A stretch of DNA of 64,000 nt. Source: Peptoniphilus ovalis. GTDB lineage: Bacteria > Bacillota > Clostridia > Tissierellales > Peptoniphilaceae. The notes under the pieces are model-generated. The model was not told where the DNA came from, ran no database searches, and was given only the letters and a program-made list of their open reading frames with translations. The stretch spans positions 124,001-188,000 of the forward strand of contig NZ_JAHLQO010000004.1 of assembly GCF_018919265.1 (NCBI RefSeq). Reading direction: 5' to 3'. This document shows, one piece after another, positions 1 through 9,067 of this stretch. Positions within the stretch are counted from its first letter, which is position 1. The number at the start of each line of letters is the position of its first letter. Position numbers and translations under genes: made by a program.

Positions 1-593
1 TCTTTAATCTCTTGAATTTCTTTTCCAGTCTTCTTATATACAGATGTATTTCCATCTGTATAATCTTGTCTAACTTCTACTATTTTAAAATTCTTACTAC
101 CTTCGTAGTCTCCATCTTCTTTTAATTTTTGATCATTATTAACAGAATATAAATCTAAAATTCTATTAAGTTCTGCTAATAAAGCATTTGCCCCATCTTG
201 ATCTAAAGAATCCACGTTATTTTTTGCTTTTGCAAGTTCATCATATATTGCATACCAAGCAGTTTCAGAAATTTGATCAGCTGTTAATATATAAGAATCT
301 TTACTGTAGAGCTTTCCGCTATCATCAACATCTTCATAATCACCTAGGTCAATACCTGGTGTATAATTTGTATTGTGAGGTGGAGCTAGATAATCTGTTC
401 CTAATAAATGTTTTTGAATTTCTTGATTTCTTTGAATTTCTTCAATCTTTTGTTTTATAGCTTGTTTTGTTTCGCTATTTGCTGGTGTGAATGCAAATAC
501 TGGTGTTGCTGTACTCAGCATTGTTATTATTGATAAGCCCAGTGCTACTTTTTTATGCAAGCTAATTATATTTGGCTTTTCTTTTTTGTTCAT
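1..593 (-). CDS. Secreted protein, N-terminal part (runs off left edge)
   Basis: Reading the minus strand from the ATG at 593 gives an open frame to base 1, about 197 codons, with the C-terminus outside the window. A ribosome site (AGAAGGAG) precedes the ATG. The first ~35 residues form a signal peptide: a Lys-rich start, then a hydrophobic core ending in TPVFA, so cleavage near residue 34 is likely. The mature part is charged and helical, with several Tyr and Asp, and has no motif I recognise. It is probably a surface or secreted protein, and a cell-wall anchor could lie in the missing part. It sits downstream of the haem-uptake operon in the same orientation, but a shared transcript is not shown. 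Confidence 0.75.
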   Translation of the reverse strand, partial: MNKKEKPNIISLHKKVALGLSIITMLSTATPVFAFTPANSETKQAIKQKIEEIQRNQEIQKHLLGTDYLAPPHNTNYTPGIDLGDYEDVDDSGKLYSKDSYILTADQISETAWYAIYDELAKAKNNVDSLDQDGANALLAELNRILDLYSVNNDQKLKEDGDYEGSKNFKIVEVRQDYTDGNTSVYKKTGKEIQEIK

Positions 594-669
594 TTTACTC
601 CTTCTTTCTTTATATATAATTAATTGATATCTTCGTTTTCTAATTCCCACCCTACCGCCCATGTTATTT

Positions 670-1197
670 TTATAGAAATTCTTCGATTTTTTCTTTGAAA
701 TACTTTCCTGCTTCTTCTAATTCCTCCTCTGTTGCATATCGAGATGCGATGCTTGTTTCTATCATTTTTTCTTTTACATGCTTTGGAACTACCATTCCAG
801 TTATTCCTTTTAGTTTTTCTATCATTTTTTCATCTACAAGTCCTGGACATATGTATTGTCCTAGTGATTCTTTATCTTTTAATAATTCTTCTAGATTTTT
901 TATGACTTTTCTTCCATGTTCGGAGTCTGGCATTGCTCCTAATGTGGCAAAGAGTCCTATTTTTTGATTTTCTAATGATTTAAATAGTTTCATTGCTTTA
1001 TTTTCTAATGTTCCTCTATCTATCCATGCTCCTAATAAGATAAAGTCATAATTTTCTTTATGAGATTCAGTCATATTTTTATATTCTTTTATATCTACTA
1101 AATCTACATCTGAAGTATTACTAATTTCTTGGCATATTACTTCTGCCATGTGTTTTGTATTTCCAGTTTTTGATGAATATATTATTAAGCCTTTCAT
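670..1197 (-). CDS. Flavodoxin-family protein at end of haem-uptake operon
   Basis: This 175-residue protein starts MKGLIIYSSKTGNTKHMAE, which carries the flavodoxin phosphate-binding loop (SSKTGNT) for FMN. The later LLGAWIDRGTLENKA and FATLGAMPDSEHG segments match the flavin-binding loops of short flavodoxin-like proteins. It would act in the cytoplasm as an electron carrier. It is the last gene of a run of haem/iron uptake genes, 106 bp after the ATPase. In some anaerobes (HmuF with HmuW in Fusobacterium) a flavodoxin supplies electrons for haem breakdown by a radical SAM enzyme. No such enzyme is visible here, so that link is inference. The RBS AGAAGGAAAA precedes the ATG. Confidence 0.85.
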   Translation of the reverse strand: MKGLIIYSSKTGNTKHMAEVICQEISNTSDVDLVDIKEYKNMTESHKENYDFILLGAWIDRGTLENKAMKLFKSLENQKIGLFATLGAMPDSEHGRKVIKNLEELLKDKESLGQYICPGLVDEKMIEKLKGITGMVVPKHVKEKMIETSIASRYATEEELEEAGKYFKEKIEEFL

Positions 1198-1248
1198 TTT
1201 TCCTTCTTTCTTTTTCTATTGTTTTTCTAGATACAATGATTTTAGATG

Positions 1249-1272
1249 CAGACAGCCCTAAAGGGCAGCCTG
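1249..1272. other. Imperfect inverted repeat between flavodoxin and ATPase genes
   Basis: A 10-bp stem with one mismatch and one wobble (CAGACAGCCC / GGGCAGCCTG) lies in the 106-bp gap inside the haem operon. It is more GC-rich than its surroundings. A T-rich stretch follows only on the plus strand, so it does not look like a normal terminator for the minus-strand operon. It may be an mRNA processing or attenuation structure that sets flavodoxin expression apart from the transporter. Confidence 0.35.
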
Positions 1273-1303
1273 CTGGGGTTTTGTTTCATTTAATTTAAAA
1301 AAT

Positions 1304-2065
1304 TTACTCACTAGCTAAAACTAATTTTTCTTCTTCAAATTCAACTACTCTAAGTTTAGTGTCATATATTTTAGAAATTTTATCTTCTTCGATTACTTTT
1401 CTAGGATCGCCTTTAAATAAAATTTGTCCTTGATACATTCCTACAACTTCATCTGAATATTTTATAGATTGATTAATATCGTGAAGTACCATTATTATAG
1501 TTTTATTTAAATTTTTATTTAGTTCTTGCACTAACTTTAGGATTTCAATTTGATATTTAATATCTAGGTATGTTGTTGGTTCATCTAATAGAAGTATTTC
1601 ACTATCCTGTGCAATTGCCATTGCTATCCAAGCTCTTTGTACTTGTCCTCCTGATAGGGCGTTTACTTGTGATTTTCGAATTTTCTCGAGTCCACATACT
1701 TCTATTGCTTCTTCTATTTTCTTTTCGTCTTCTTCTTTAGCTCTTTGCATAAATCCTATATATGGATTTCTGCCATATGCTACTAATTCTTCTACTTTTA
1801 TGTCGCCTGTTATGTGGTTTTTTTGTCTTACTATGGCAACTTTTTTTGCATATTCTTTTATATCTATATTTTTTATATTTTTTCCATCAAGTGTTATTTG
1901 ACCCATCTTCGGCTTTTCTGCTCTGCTGATGAGCTTAAATAATGTTGACTTACCACATCCATTTGCTCCCAGTAGTGTTGTGATTTTATTTTTCTTAATA
2001 TCTAAATTTAAATCTTTTATTACTAAATTTTTTCCATAGGCGAAAAAAAGATGTTTAATTTCCAT
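1304..2065 (-). CDS. Haem/iron ABC transporter ATP-binding protein (FepC/FhuC type)
   Basis: This 253-residue ABC ATPase shows Walker A (GANGCGKST, about residue 34), the signature LSGGQVQRAWIA (about 138), Walker B LLLDEPTTYLD and the switch His in VLHDINQS. The VRQKNHITGDIKVEELVAYGR region is typical of the iron-siderophore/haem/B12 importer family. It powers the permease encoded just upstream, whose 3' end overlaps this start by 11 bp. With the lipoprotein receptor and the two surface haem-binding proteins in the same operon, haem is the likely substrate. Length is normal for the family. Confidence 0.9.
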   Translation of the reverse strand: MEIKHLFFAYGKNLVIKDLNLDIKKNKITTLLGANGCGKSTLFKLISRAEKPKMGQITLDGKNIKNIDIKEYAKKVAIVRQKNHITGDIKVEELVAYGRNPYIGFMQRAKEEDEKKIEEAIEVCGLEKIRKSQVNALSGGQVQRAWIAMAIAQDSEILLLDEPTTYLDIKYQIEILKLVQELNKNLNKTIIMVLHDINQSIKYSDEVVGMYQGQILFKGDPRKVIEEDKISKIYDTKLRVVEFEEEKLVLASE

Positions 2066-3053
2066 AGTTTTTTCCTCCTACTTTTAAAAGTGTTATAAAG
2101 AATATTCCTCCCACTACTGTCATTACAACTGATGGTTTTATTTCGTATGGATATGCAATTACTCTTCCTAATGTATCTGATAATAGAAGTGTGATGGCAC
2201 CTAATATCATTGAGAAGGGTATTAGATTTTTGTGATTTGATCCCACAATTATTCTTCCTATATGCGGTACTACAAGTCCTAAAAATCCTATTACTCCAAT
2301 TATTGCAGTTGATGATGATGCAAGTATTATTGCGATTAATGCCAATATAAATCTATCTCTATTTACATTTACTCCAAGAGATTTTGCTGTGCTATCTTCT
2401 AATTGAAGTAGGTTTGCTGTTCTTATTGTAAATAGTGATATCACTAGAAATAATATTCCATAAATTGCCATTATCTTTACATCGCCCCAAGTTTTTTGTG
2501 CTACATTTCCCTCTATTATTGACTGAACATTTGTTAGGTTTCCGCCCATCATTGACTTAATAGCTTCATTTATTCCCATGATTGTCATATTTAGTGCAAC
2601 ACCTACAAGTATTAGTTTTATTGGGTTACTTCCTCCATTCCACGCAAGGGAATATATGAGTAAGTATGCAAGAAGTCCTCCTAATACTGAAAATGCTGGT
2701 GAAAATGCATATAATGAAGGAAATATTATTAGTAGTAAGTTTTGAGTTAAGCTCGCTGCTGATGATATGCCTATTATTCCAGGGTCAGTTAATGGGTTTT
2801 GCATTACTGCTTGAAGTAATACTCCACTTGTTGCTAGTGCTGCACCTGCTAAGACTGATATTATTATTCTTGGAAATCTCAAGTCATATATAGCTGATAC
2901 ATCGGAATCATATTCTATAAAAAGTCCATGTATTAATTTTGAAAAAGACATCTCTATTGATCCTGTTCTCATTGAAAAAAGTATTAATCCAATTAATATT
3001 AAAATTGATATTATATAGATTGAAATGATTTTACTTTTTTTCACTATTTTCAT
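2055..3053 (-). CDS. Haem/iron ABC transporter permease (FecCD family)
   Basis: This 332-residue integral membrane protein has about nine to ten hydrophobic segments and the FecCD hallmarks: LRFPRIIISVLAGAALATSG near residue 60, QAVMQNPLTDPGIIGIS near residue 85, and the GxxVPHIGR coupling region (LVVPHIGRIIVGSNHK). It would form the homodimeric channel for haem or an iron chelate. It overlaps the receptor gene upstream by 23 bp and the ATPase gene downstream by 11 bp, so translation is probably coupled. Confidence 0.9.
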   Translation of the reverse strand: MKIVKKSKIISIYIISILILIGLILFSMRTGSIEMSFSKLIHGLFIEYDSDVSAIYDLRFPRIIISVLAGAALATSGVLLQAVMQNPLTDPGIIGISSAASLTQNLLLIIFPSLYAFSPAFSVLGGLLAYLLIYSLAWNGGSNPIKLILVGVALNMTIMGINEAIKSMMGGNLTNVQSIIEGNVAQKTWGDVKIMAIYGILFLVISLFTIRTANLLQLEDSTAKSLGVNVNRDRFILALIAIILASSSTAIIGVIGFLGLVVPHIGRIIVGSNHKNLIPFSMILGAITLLLSDTLGRVIAYPYEIKPSVVMTVVGGIFFITLLKVGGKNYGN

Positions 3054-3933
3054 CTCCTCTATACAATATTTTTTCTAAGTCATCTAAGGCTTCTTTGTAA
3101 TTTAATTTTGCACTCATTCCAAATTTTTTATAGCTTAGGTCATAAACTTTTCCCTCTTTTACTGCTCTGAAATGCTTCCATATATCATTTTCTGCAAAAT
3201 CTTTTTTAAACATTTCCATTACTTCATCTGGAAGTGCATGGGCAGTTCTAAGTATTATATCCGGATCTTTCTTTAACATATCTTCTGTGTTTATTGTTAT
3301 AAACTGCTCGTCAGTTCCTCCATAGACATTTTCTGCTCCTGCTAATTGAGCTAGTGAACCAACATATGAGTTTTCTGTAGCTACTACATAGGAACCTGGT
3401 AGGCCCATTAGTATTAAAACTCTTGGTGCTTTTTTATTTTTATGCTTTTCCTTATAATCATTGATAAATTTTTCATAATCATCTCTTAATTCTTTAGCTT
3501 CTTTTTCTCGATTTAATAATTTTCCTAAATCATCAATTGATTTGTACATTCCATCAATATTATTTAGATTTAAAAATCCATAATCTAATCCTGCTGCCTT
3601 GTACTTAGGAAGTAAATCTGAAATTAAAGATACTGGTGAAAAAACATAATCAGGGTTTATCTGTTTTAGTTTTTCTATATCTGGTGACATTGCCATACCA
3701 ACTTTTGGTACATCCTTATATCTCTCTGGCATTTTATCTATTTGTGAATCTGGCACTGCTACTAAATCTACATTTAGCTTTTCCATAATATAAACTGTTC
3801 CCATAGATGTTGCGGCAATTCTTAATCCACTGCCATTGTTCGCTTTTCCCTGTTTTTGATTTACGCAAGATGTAAGAAATAAAGCTGATAAAAATATTAG
3901 TAGGAGTTTTTTAATCTTCATAGTATATTTCAC
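3031..3933 (-). CDS. Haem/iron ABC transporter substrate-binding lipoprotein
   Basis: This 300-residue protein begins with a lipoprotein signal peptide and lipobox (FLTSC, Cys near residue 23). The rest matches the periplasmic-binding fold used for iron chelates and haem: GLRIAATSMGTVYIMEKL, then a 'VGMAMSPDIEKLKQINPDYVF' type region and a long linking helix. It would deliver substrate from the NEAT/Shp-like proteins to the permease. Both ends overlap neighbouring genes. HtsA and IsdE have the same role in streptococci and staphylococci; I do not assign a symbol because orthology is untested. Confidence 0.88.
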   Translation of the reverse strand: MKYTMKIKKLLLIFLSALFLTSCVNQKQGKANNGSGLRIAATSMGTVYIMEKLNVDLVAVPDSQIDKMPERYKDVPKVGMAMSPDIEKLKQINPDYVFSPVSLISDLLPKYKAAGLDYGFLNLNNIDGMYKSIDDLGKLLNREKEAKELRDDYEKFINDYKEKHKNKKAPRVLILMGLPGSYVVATENSYVGSLAQLAGAENVYGGTDEQFITINTEDMLKKDPDIILRTAHALPDEVMEMFKKDFAENDIWKHFRAVKEGKVYDLSYKKFGMSAKLNYKEALDDLEKILYRGDENSEKK

Positions 3934-4885
3934 TCCTTTTCTTTTCTAATTCTTCTTCTGTTTTATTCTTGAAAAAGTATGTCAGTATTGCCAGTAATAT
4001 TACTAGCGCTGTTATAGCAACCATTAATCCTATTAATGCGTATATAAAAGCTAGAGTTATTTTGCCAAGTTTTGTCTTTTCCTTCGGTTCATCATCATTT
4101 TCATTTGAATAATATAATTTTTTAATTATGTCAGAATCTTTTGTCAAAAGTCCATGAGAGTAACCAAGATCTCCTGCTGAAAAATTAGAGTTTAATTGTT
4201 TTTGTTCTATTTTTTCACCTTGACTTTGAGGTGCTAAAATTTGTCCTACTTGTGAATTATTTTCATTAGTTCTTAATCCATCCATATTAGAAATATTACT
4301 ATTAGTTTTTGTAGGATCATTTTGATTTACGTTAGATTGAGATTCATTCACTGGCATTGATTTATCATTTACTTTTTTATTGGTTGATGAACCTTCCAGT
4401 GATTTAAAGTCTGTATTTCCTGAAACTAAATCAGATATAGTGTAGTAGAAAATTACATCACGACCCATTGGCTCTACAAATAATTTTGCTCTTACCACTA
4501 TATTTTTAGATGGTATTTCAAATCTATAATCTCTTGTCTCTTCAGTTTGTGCAGTTACTTCTGCTGGCACTGAATAGAGTGTATCTTCTCCATAATTCTG
4601 TACAGCAAAGCTTTCTTTTTTAATGTAATTTGCTAAATTATAACGAACTGATAAAAATATTCTCCCATCATCTGTTGTCTCTACTAAAGCATTTGGATTT
4701 AATACATTTTCTGTCATCCCTTGTCCTATTCCTGGATTATTACCTGGATCTTCTATAACTCCTGTTACAGGGTGAGCATAATATGGTGTAGATTTTGCAA
4801 TTTCCTGAGTATATGAAAATACATTAGTGCTTAGACTAAAGATAATTGCTAAAATTAGGATAAGACTTTTTATTTTATTTCTCAT
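3911..4885 (-). CDS. Membrane-anchored Shp/NEAT-like haem-binding surface protein
   Basis: This 324-residue protein has an N-terminal signal peptide, a single haem-binding-type beta domain at about residues 70-165 (DDGRIFLSVRYNLANYIKK ... VEPMGRDVIFYYTISDL), an Asn/Ser/Gln-rich linker, and one C-terminal membrane helix at about 278-308 followed by a charged tail. The order matches streptococcal Shp, which passes haem to the HtsA-type lipoprotein, and the next gene encodes such a lipoprotein. The 'VEPMGR' segment echoes 'VEPMGDEP' in the adjacent NEAT protein, so the two domains are probably related. Function rests on domain resemblance and context. Confidence 0.72.
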   Translation of the reverse strand: MRNKIKSLILILAIIFSLSTNVFSYTQEIAKSTPYYAHPVTGVIEDPGNNPGIGQGMTENVLNPNALVETTDDGRIFLSVRYNLANYIKKESFAVQNYGEDTLYSVPAEVTAQTEETRDYRFEIPSKNIVVRAKLFVEPMGRDVIFYYTISDLVSGNTDFKSLEGSSTNKKVNDKSMPVNESQSNVNQNDPTKTNSNISNMDGLRTNENNSQVGQILAPQSQGEKIEQKQLNSNFSAGDLGYSHGLLTKDSDIIKKLYYSNENDDEPKEKTKLGKITLAFIYALIGLMVAITALVILLAILTYFFKNKTEEELEKKRSEIYYED

Positions 4886-6350
4886 TTTTCTTAAGCCCTC
4901 CTAAAAATATGATTTCATCTTTCATATCTCTTATATCTTTAAAATTTTTCTTAATAAAAATTATTGCCACTGCATTTAATGTGATAAAAATTAATATTAT
5001 AAAAAATATAATTCCAGCAGATTCTCTCTCTTTAATTTCCTCTACATCTTCTGCCTTTTCAGTATTAGTGTTGGGAATATTAGATTTACCTGAAGTATTT
5101 TGTCCGCCTTGCTTTGCAAAAGTCATTTGTTTTTGTAATGAACTTTCACTACTTGTGTTTACTGCCGATGTTGATGCTACCTTTGATGTTAGTGTAGAAT
5201 TTGCTGAGTTATTTCCACTTGTTGAATTTGCTACATTCTTTGATTTTAGCTTTTTAGCAGTTGTCATAAAGGATTTTGCTCTTTCAGTTTTTGTGCTAGC
5301 TTTATTATTTACACTATTTGCTCCAGAGTTATTAACTGCATTAGTATTTTCTGGTATAGCATTTGCATCCTTAGTTTTAACTACTAGATATACTCCTGGA
5401 TTTTTAACTCTTGTTTCTAAATGTTCACCATTAATTTTAAATTCTAATTTTTTCTTTTCTCCACCTGTCATATCATACAGTTCAAGATTGTCTTCTTTCT
5501 TAAAATTAATTAGTGGTATCTTTAAAGTAAATTCTTTTTCTGTTTTTATTTTCTTTCTTGTGCTTTGAATACTTTCTTCATTTCCACTTATTTCTTTTAG
5601 TGGCCCTAAAAATTCAATTTTAAATACATTTACTTGATCTAATTTATCAAAATTTTTAGAATAATTATCTGCTTCTTCTCCAGATAATTTATTTCCATAA
5701 AATGTAAATTCTTCTGCAAAAGTATCTTTATCATAATTTATTATTAAATTTTTATTTTGCACTTCTCCAGATTCATCTTTGGAAAATTCTTTCTTTTTTG
5801 CACCATTTTTAAATTTGTGAATTAGTTTTGCATCTTTTTCATCAATTTTTTCTAATTTGTCAAAATCAAGTTTAATTCTTGCCCTTATTGGCTCATCTCC
5901 CATTGGCTCAACTTTTGGATCTATATATACCTTTGTAAAATCATTTTGATTTATTAAAGATGTCCTAAATACTTCTGGTCTTTTATAATTTTCCTTAGGA
6001 ACTTCTAACTCGAAGCAACCCGGTTCTGCTTGATAGTACTTGCCATCAGCTTTTTCAAAATATACATTAACAAGGGAAGCTATGATAGACATATATTCCA
6101 TTTTGTCTGATCCTATGTATAAATTAGCTTCTTTATCCTTTACTTCAATTTCTGCAGTTTGACTTAAAGCTTTGTTTCCCATACTTTCTTTATTATCAAT
6201 AGCATGCCAAAGCTTTATTGGAATTCTATAAAATCCATCCTCCAAATTTATTTCTTCTTCTACGGGAGTTTCTTTTTCCTTTGCAAAAACAACTGTAAAT
6301 AGAGAAAAAATTATTAATATATACGCAAATATTTTTTTATATTGTTTCAT
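4875..6350 (-). CDS. NEAT-domain haem-binding surface protein
   Basis: This 491-residue protein has a signal peptide (residues 1-23), then a NEAT domain at about 35-170 with the family signature DGFYRIPIKLWHA....SMGN, the central NVYFEKADGKYYQ strand and a closing RARIKLDFDKL strand. A second beta-rich region (about 180-335), a long Ser/Asn/Thr-rich stalk (340-440) and a C-terminal membrane helix near 452-474 with a basic tail follow. It would capture haem at the outer face of the envelope and hand it to the Shp-like protein. It is the first gene of the operon and lies just downstream of a Fur-like box. Confidence 0.85.
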   Translation of the reverse strand: MKQYKKIFAYILIIFSLFTVVFAKEKETPVEEEINLEDGFYRIPIKLWHAIDNKESMGNKALSQTAEIEVKDKEANLYIGSDKMEYMSIIASLVNVYFEKADGKYYQAEPGCFELEVPKENYKRPEVFRTSLINQNDFTKVYIDPKVEPMGDEPIRARIKLDFDKLEKIDEKDAKLIHKFKNGAKKKEFSKDESGEVQNKNLIINYDKDTFAEEFTFYGNKLSGEEADNYSKNFDKLDQVNVFKIEFLGPLKEISGNEESIQSTRKKIKTEKEFTLKIPLINFKKEDNLELYDMTGGEKKKLEFKINGEHLETRVKNPGVYLVVKTKDANAIPENTNAVNNSGANSVNNKASTKTERAKSFMTTAKKLKSKNVANSTSGNNSANSTLTSKVASTSAVNTSSESSLQKQMTFAKQGGQNTSGKSNIPNTNTEKAEDVEEIKERESAGIIFFIILIFITLNAVAIIFIKKNFKDIRDMKDEIIFLGGLKKNEK

Positions 6351-6388
6351 AATTACCTCTTGTGATTATTTTATCTTTTTGATGTTAA

Positions 6389-6431
6389 TGATAGTATTTC
6401 TCATTATAATAAACCACAAAAAAATTCAAAA
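6389..6431 (-). promoter_or_regulatory. Promoter of haem operon with Fur-like box
   Basis: On the minus strand TTTTGA (6431-6426) and TATAAT (6408-6403) are separated by 17 bp, about 50 bp before the NEAT-gene ATG. Directly after the -10, TGATAGTATTTCTCA (plus strand 6389-6403) matches the Bacillus-type Fur 7-1-7 consensus TGATAATnATTATCA at 11 of 14 positions. A Fur-type repressor bound here would block polymerase when iron is plentiful. The match is read by eye. Confidence 0.65.
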
Positions 6432-6496
6432 ACTTTTGTTAATAATAGTTAACAATGTTTTTGGTTTTGCTTTTTATTTTTTGTTTTATTTATGAT

Positions 6497-6533
6497 GTTG
6501 AAAAAATCTAGTAAATTACTAGAGATTTTCAAC
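6497..6533 (-). terminator. Terminator of exporter/regulator operon
   Basis: A long inverted repeat (GTTGAAAA..TCTAGTAA / TTACTAGA..TTTTCAAC) lies 37 bp after the stop of the DtxR-like gene and before the haem operon promoter. On the minus strand the sequence that follows is AT-rich rather than a clean T-run. Confidence 0.6.
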
Positions 6534-6569
6534 CTTTTATAATTATTTTTATTAATTATTTGTAAATTT

Positions 6570-7403
6570 CTAAATTAAACATAGGTTAATATAGAAGATA
6601 AAATTTGCCTTCTTTACATGATTCTTCATTCCAAGTTGTGACTTTATCGTTAAAATAATTGAAGATTCTAAAATGATTCCATCAGAAGTAGACCAATAAT
6701 CAATAATATCTAAAGGAATTTTAAAAGTTTTTTCTTTAGATTCAATTTCAAATTCTTCATTATTTTTAAAATAATATAATTTTGTTGCGATGCCCTTTCT
6801 ATTGTATCCATCTTGAGCTTTTTTAACTGTCTTTGCATATAATTCTATGTAAGACTTTTGTTCAATAACTAATTTTCCGTAACTTTCAAAACCCCTTAGC
6901 GCCATTGAATCTTCTACAAAAGATTTATCTGAGCAGTACTGAACTTTTTTTATGTTAAAACCAATATCATAGGATCCTTCTCCAATTAATTCAGATATAT
7001 TTGAAATTCTAGTTTTCTCTTTTAAGTTTTTAGAAAATTTTAAAAATTTATATCTTCTATCTAGAGCATCTTGAAGACTACCAATTCTTTTTGCTAAAAT
7101 CTCATAACTAACATCTCTTGCAACTTCCTCATCTAATTCTAAGAATTTTTCTAAGATATATATGTTTTTTTCAAGGTTTTCGTTATAAATATTGCTTAAA
7201 TCTTTTCCGACTTGAGTAAGCTTATATTCATTATTTTCTTTGTAAAGTACGCCAACTACAACCATTCTATCTAGAATTTTCTTAGAATTTACTCTTGAGC
7301 AATTAAAATAATTACTTGCTTCTGTTATAGTCTTATTTCCCTCATAATTTTGTATGAACAATAAATATTCAATTTGTACTCTGGTTATATTTAAATTTAA
7401 CAT
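6570..7403 (-). CDS. DtxR/MntR-like winged-helix regulator, divergent
   Basis: This 277-residue protein has an N-terminal helix-turn-helix (ITEASNYFNCSRVNSKKILDR, about residues 25-46) and a wing. A segment reading LELDEEVARDVSYEIL at about 88-103 resembles the dimerisation/metal-binding helix of DtxR-family iron and manganese regulators (LGvdeevA...). The usual Glu-His pair of that helix (the IEH motif) is absent, so metal sensing may differ or be lost. The C-terminal ~150 residues are unassigned. It is the last gene of the exporter operon, 5 bp after the CydC-like gene, so it probably controls that operon. 'Uncharacterised HTH regulator' is the safe fallback. Confidence 0.6.
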   Translation of the reverse strand: MLNLNITRVQIEYLLFIQNYEGNKTITEASNYFNCSRVNSKKILDRMVVVGVLYKENNEYKLTQVGKDLSNIYNENLEKNIYILEKFLELDEEVARDVSYEILAKRIGSLQDALDRRYKFLKFSKNLKEKTRISNISELIGEGSYDIGFNIKKVQYCSDKSFVEDSMALRGFESYGKLVIEQKSYIELYAKTVKKAQDGYNRKGIATKLYYFKNNEEFEIESKEKTFKIPLDIIDYWSTSDGIILESSIILTIKSQLGMKNHVKKANFIFYINLCLI

Positions 7404-7408
7404 TTAAT

Positions 7409-9067
7409 TTACGACTCCATTCCCCTATTAAATTTAATTATTTCGTCACAAATTCTAAGGCTTGATTTTCTATGAGATGATATTATAATTGTTTTGTTTT
7501 TCTTTTCATCATGAAGAGACTTTAAAATTATGCCTTCATTTAAAGCATCTATATTTGCTGTAGGTTCATCTAATATATATAGTTTAGATTTTCTTAAAAA
7601 CATTCTTGCTAGGGCAAGTCTTTGTATTTGTCCAGTAGATAAAAGCTTATTTTCTTTTACTATTTCTGTATCAAATCCCTTATCTAAACTTCTTATAAAT
7701 TCATAAATATTTGCTTTTTTGGATGCTTCTATTAATTCCTCTTCAGTTGCATCTTCCTTTGCAATTAGTAGATTTTCTCTAATTGTCCCCTTAAATAAAT
7801 GTGTTTCTTGAGATGTGTATGAAATATTATCTCTAAGATTAGTTGTATTAATATTTTTTAAATTATTATTATTAATTAAAATCTCTCCCTTATCTGGATC
7901 GAAAAATCTCATTATAAGCTTTATTATTGTTGATTTACCACAACCGCTCTTTCCGGATAATCCAATAACTTCATCTAATTTAAGATCTAGGTTAAATTTT
8001 TCTATTAATTTTTTATCATCATATGAGAAACATAAGTCTCTAGTGCTTAAATTATCGTATTCGATTTTTTCCCCTTCTATATTTTCTTCTACTACTGGTT
8101 TTTCATTAAAGAGTCCAAGAACTCTTTCACCACATGCAAAGGTAAGTACTAGATTATTTGCAAGTGATGATAAGGCCGATGTAGGTCCAAAGGAAGATAT
8201 AAATATTGCAAAGGGAAATATCAATCCTACTTCATCTACTTTTCCTTCAATAAATAATATTGATGCTGCCATTATGAATACAAAGTTTGAAAATATTATA
8301 ATAGCTGAAGTTATAGAAAAATTATTTGCTGATTTTTGTGATAATTTTTTTGTTGATTGATTTAATTTTTTAGTCAAATTATTTATCTCTTCTAGTCTTT
8401 TATCTTCGTAATTATAATTTATTATTTCTTTTAGACCTTTAAAAGTTTCTAAGATTTTTGAATTTAATCTTGATAAATCTCCTCTTTGAATTTTCCCTAT
8501 ATTTCTTGCAGATTTTTCAGTAATAATAGGCACAATAATTGCTAATATCAAATGAAATAACAAAAGTATAAGTGAATATATATAGCTGTATTTTAATAAA
8601 ATCATAAAAAAAACAAAACTGTGAATTAGAGCAATGCACACTGGCGAGATAGTATGAGCATAAAATACTTCCAAGAGTTCTATATCTGCTGTTATTATAG
8701 AAATTAACTCTCCCTTATTTTTTTCTTGCATTTTCGCAGGAGATAATTCTCTTAGTTTTTTAAATACTTTATCTCTAATTGTTGCAAGTGTTTTAAAAGC
8801 CACATAATGATTAAATAGTTGCTCAATATATTTGAATATCGCTCTTATAATTCCAAGACCTATTATTGATAAAACTGCCATTTTAAAGTTAATTTCTTCC
8901 TTTAAAATTAATTTTGCAAGATATAAGCCGCCTAGTCCTGGGATAAGTGTTGCGAATATATGGCCCAATGCTCCAAAAAATATTGCACAAATCATTTGAA
9001 TTTTTAAATTACTTACAAGTTTTAAAAGTTCTTTTATTAAATATTTATAGTGTTTTAACTTATTCAT
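7409..9067 (-). CDS. ABC exporter half-transporter, CydC-like
   Basis: This 552-residue fused permease-ATPase has six membrane segments in residues 20-300, then an ATPase with Walker A (GLSGKSGCGKST), signature LSTGQIQRLALAR (Thr in place of the usual Gly) and Walker B LYILDEPTANID. The membrane part carries KGELISIITADIELLEVFYA.. followed by SPVCIAL, the pattern of CydC subunits. It overlaps the CydD-like gene by 8 bp, so the two should form a heterodimer. CydDC exports thiols in E. coli and related pairs move haem or porphyrin. The Fur-like sites upstream and the haem operon next door make a metal- or porphyrin-linked substrate reasonable but unproven. Confidence 0.75.
   Translation of the reverse strand: MNKLKHYKYLIKELLKLVSNLKIQMICAIFFGALGHIFATLIPGLGGLYLAKLILKEEINFKMAVLSIIGLGIIRAIFKYIEQLFNHYVAFKTLATIRDKVFKKLRELSPAKMQEKNKGELISIITADIELLEVFYAHTISPVCIALIHSFVFFMILLKYSYIYSLILLLFHLILAIIVPIITEKSARNIGKIQRGDLSRLNSKILETFKGLKEIINYNYEDKRLEEINNLTKKLNQSTKKLSQKSANNFSITSAIIIFSNFVFIMAASILFIEGKVDEVGLIFPFAIFISSFGPTSALSSLANNLVLTFACGERVLGLFNEKPVVEENIEGEKIEYDNLSTRDLCFSYDDKKLIEKFNLDLKLDEVIGLSGKSGCGKSTIIKLIMRFFDPDKGEILINNNNLKNINTTNLRDNISYTSQETHLFKGTIRENLLIAKEDATEEELIEASKKANIYEFIRSLDKGFDTEIVKENKLLSTGQIQRLALARMFLRKSKLYILDEPTANIDALNEGIILKSLHDEKKNKTIIISSHRKSSLRICDEIIKFNRGMES

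Noticed and set aside
1249-1272. Hairpin between ATPase and flavodoxin as a terminator of the haem operon
   Set aside because: No T-run follows on the minus strand, so read-through into the flavodoxin gene is likely; kept only as an unexplained structure.
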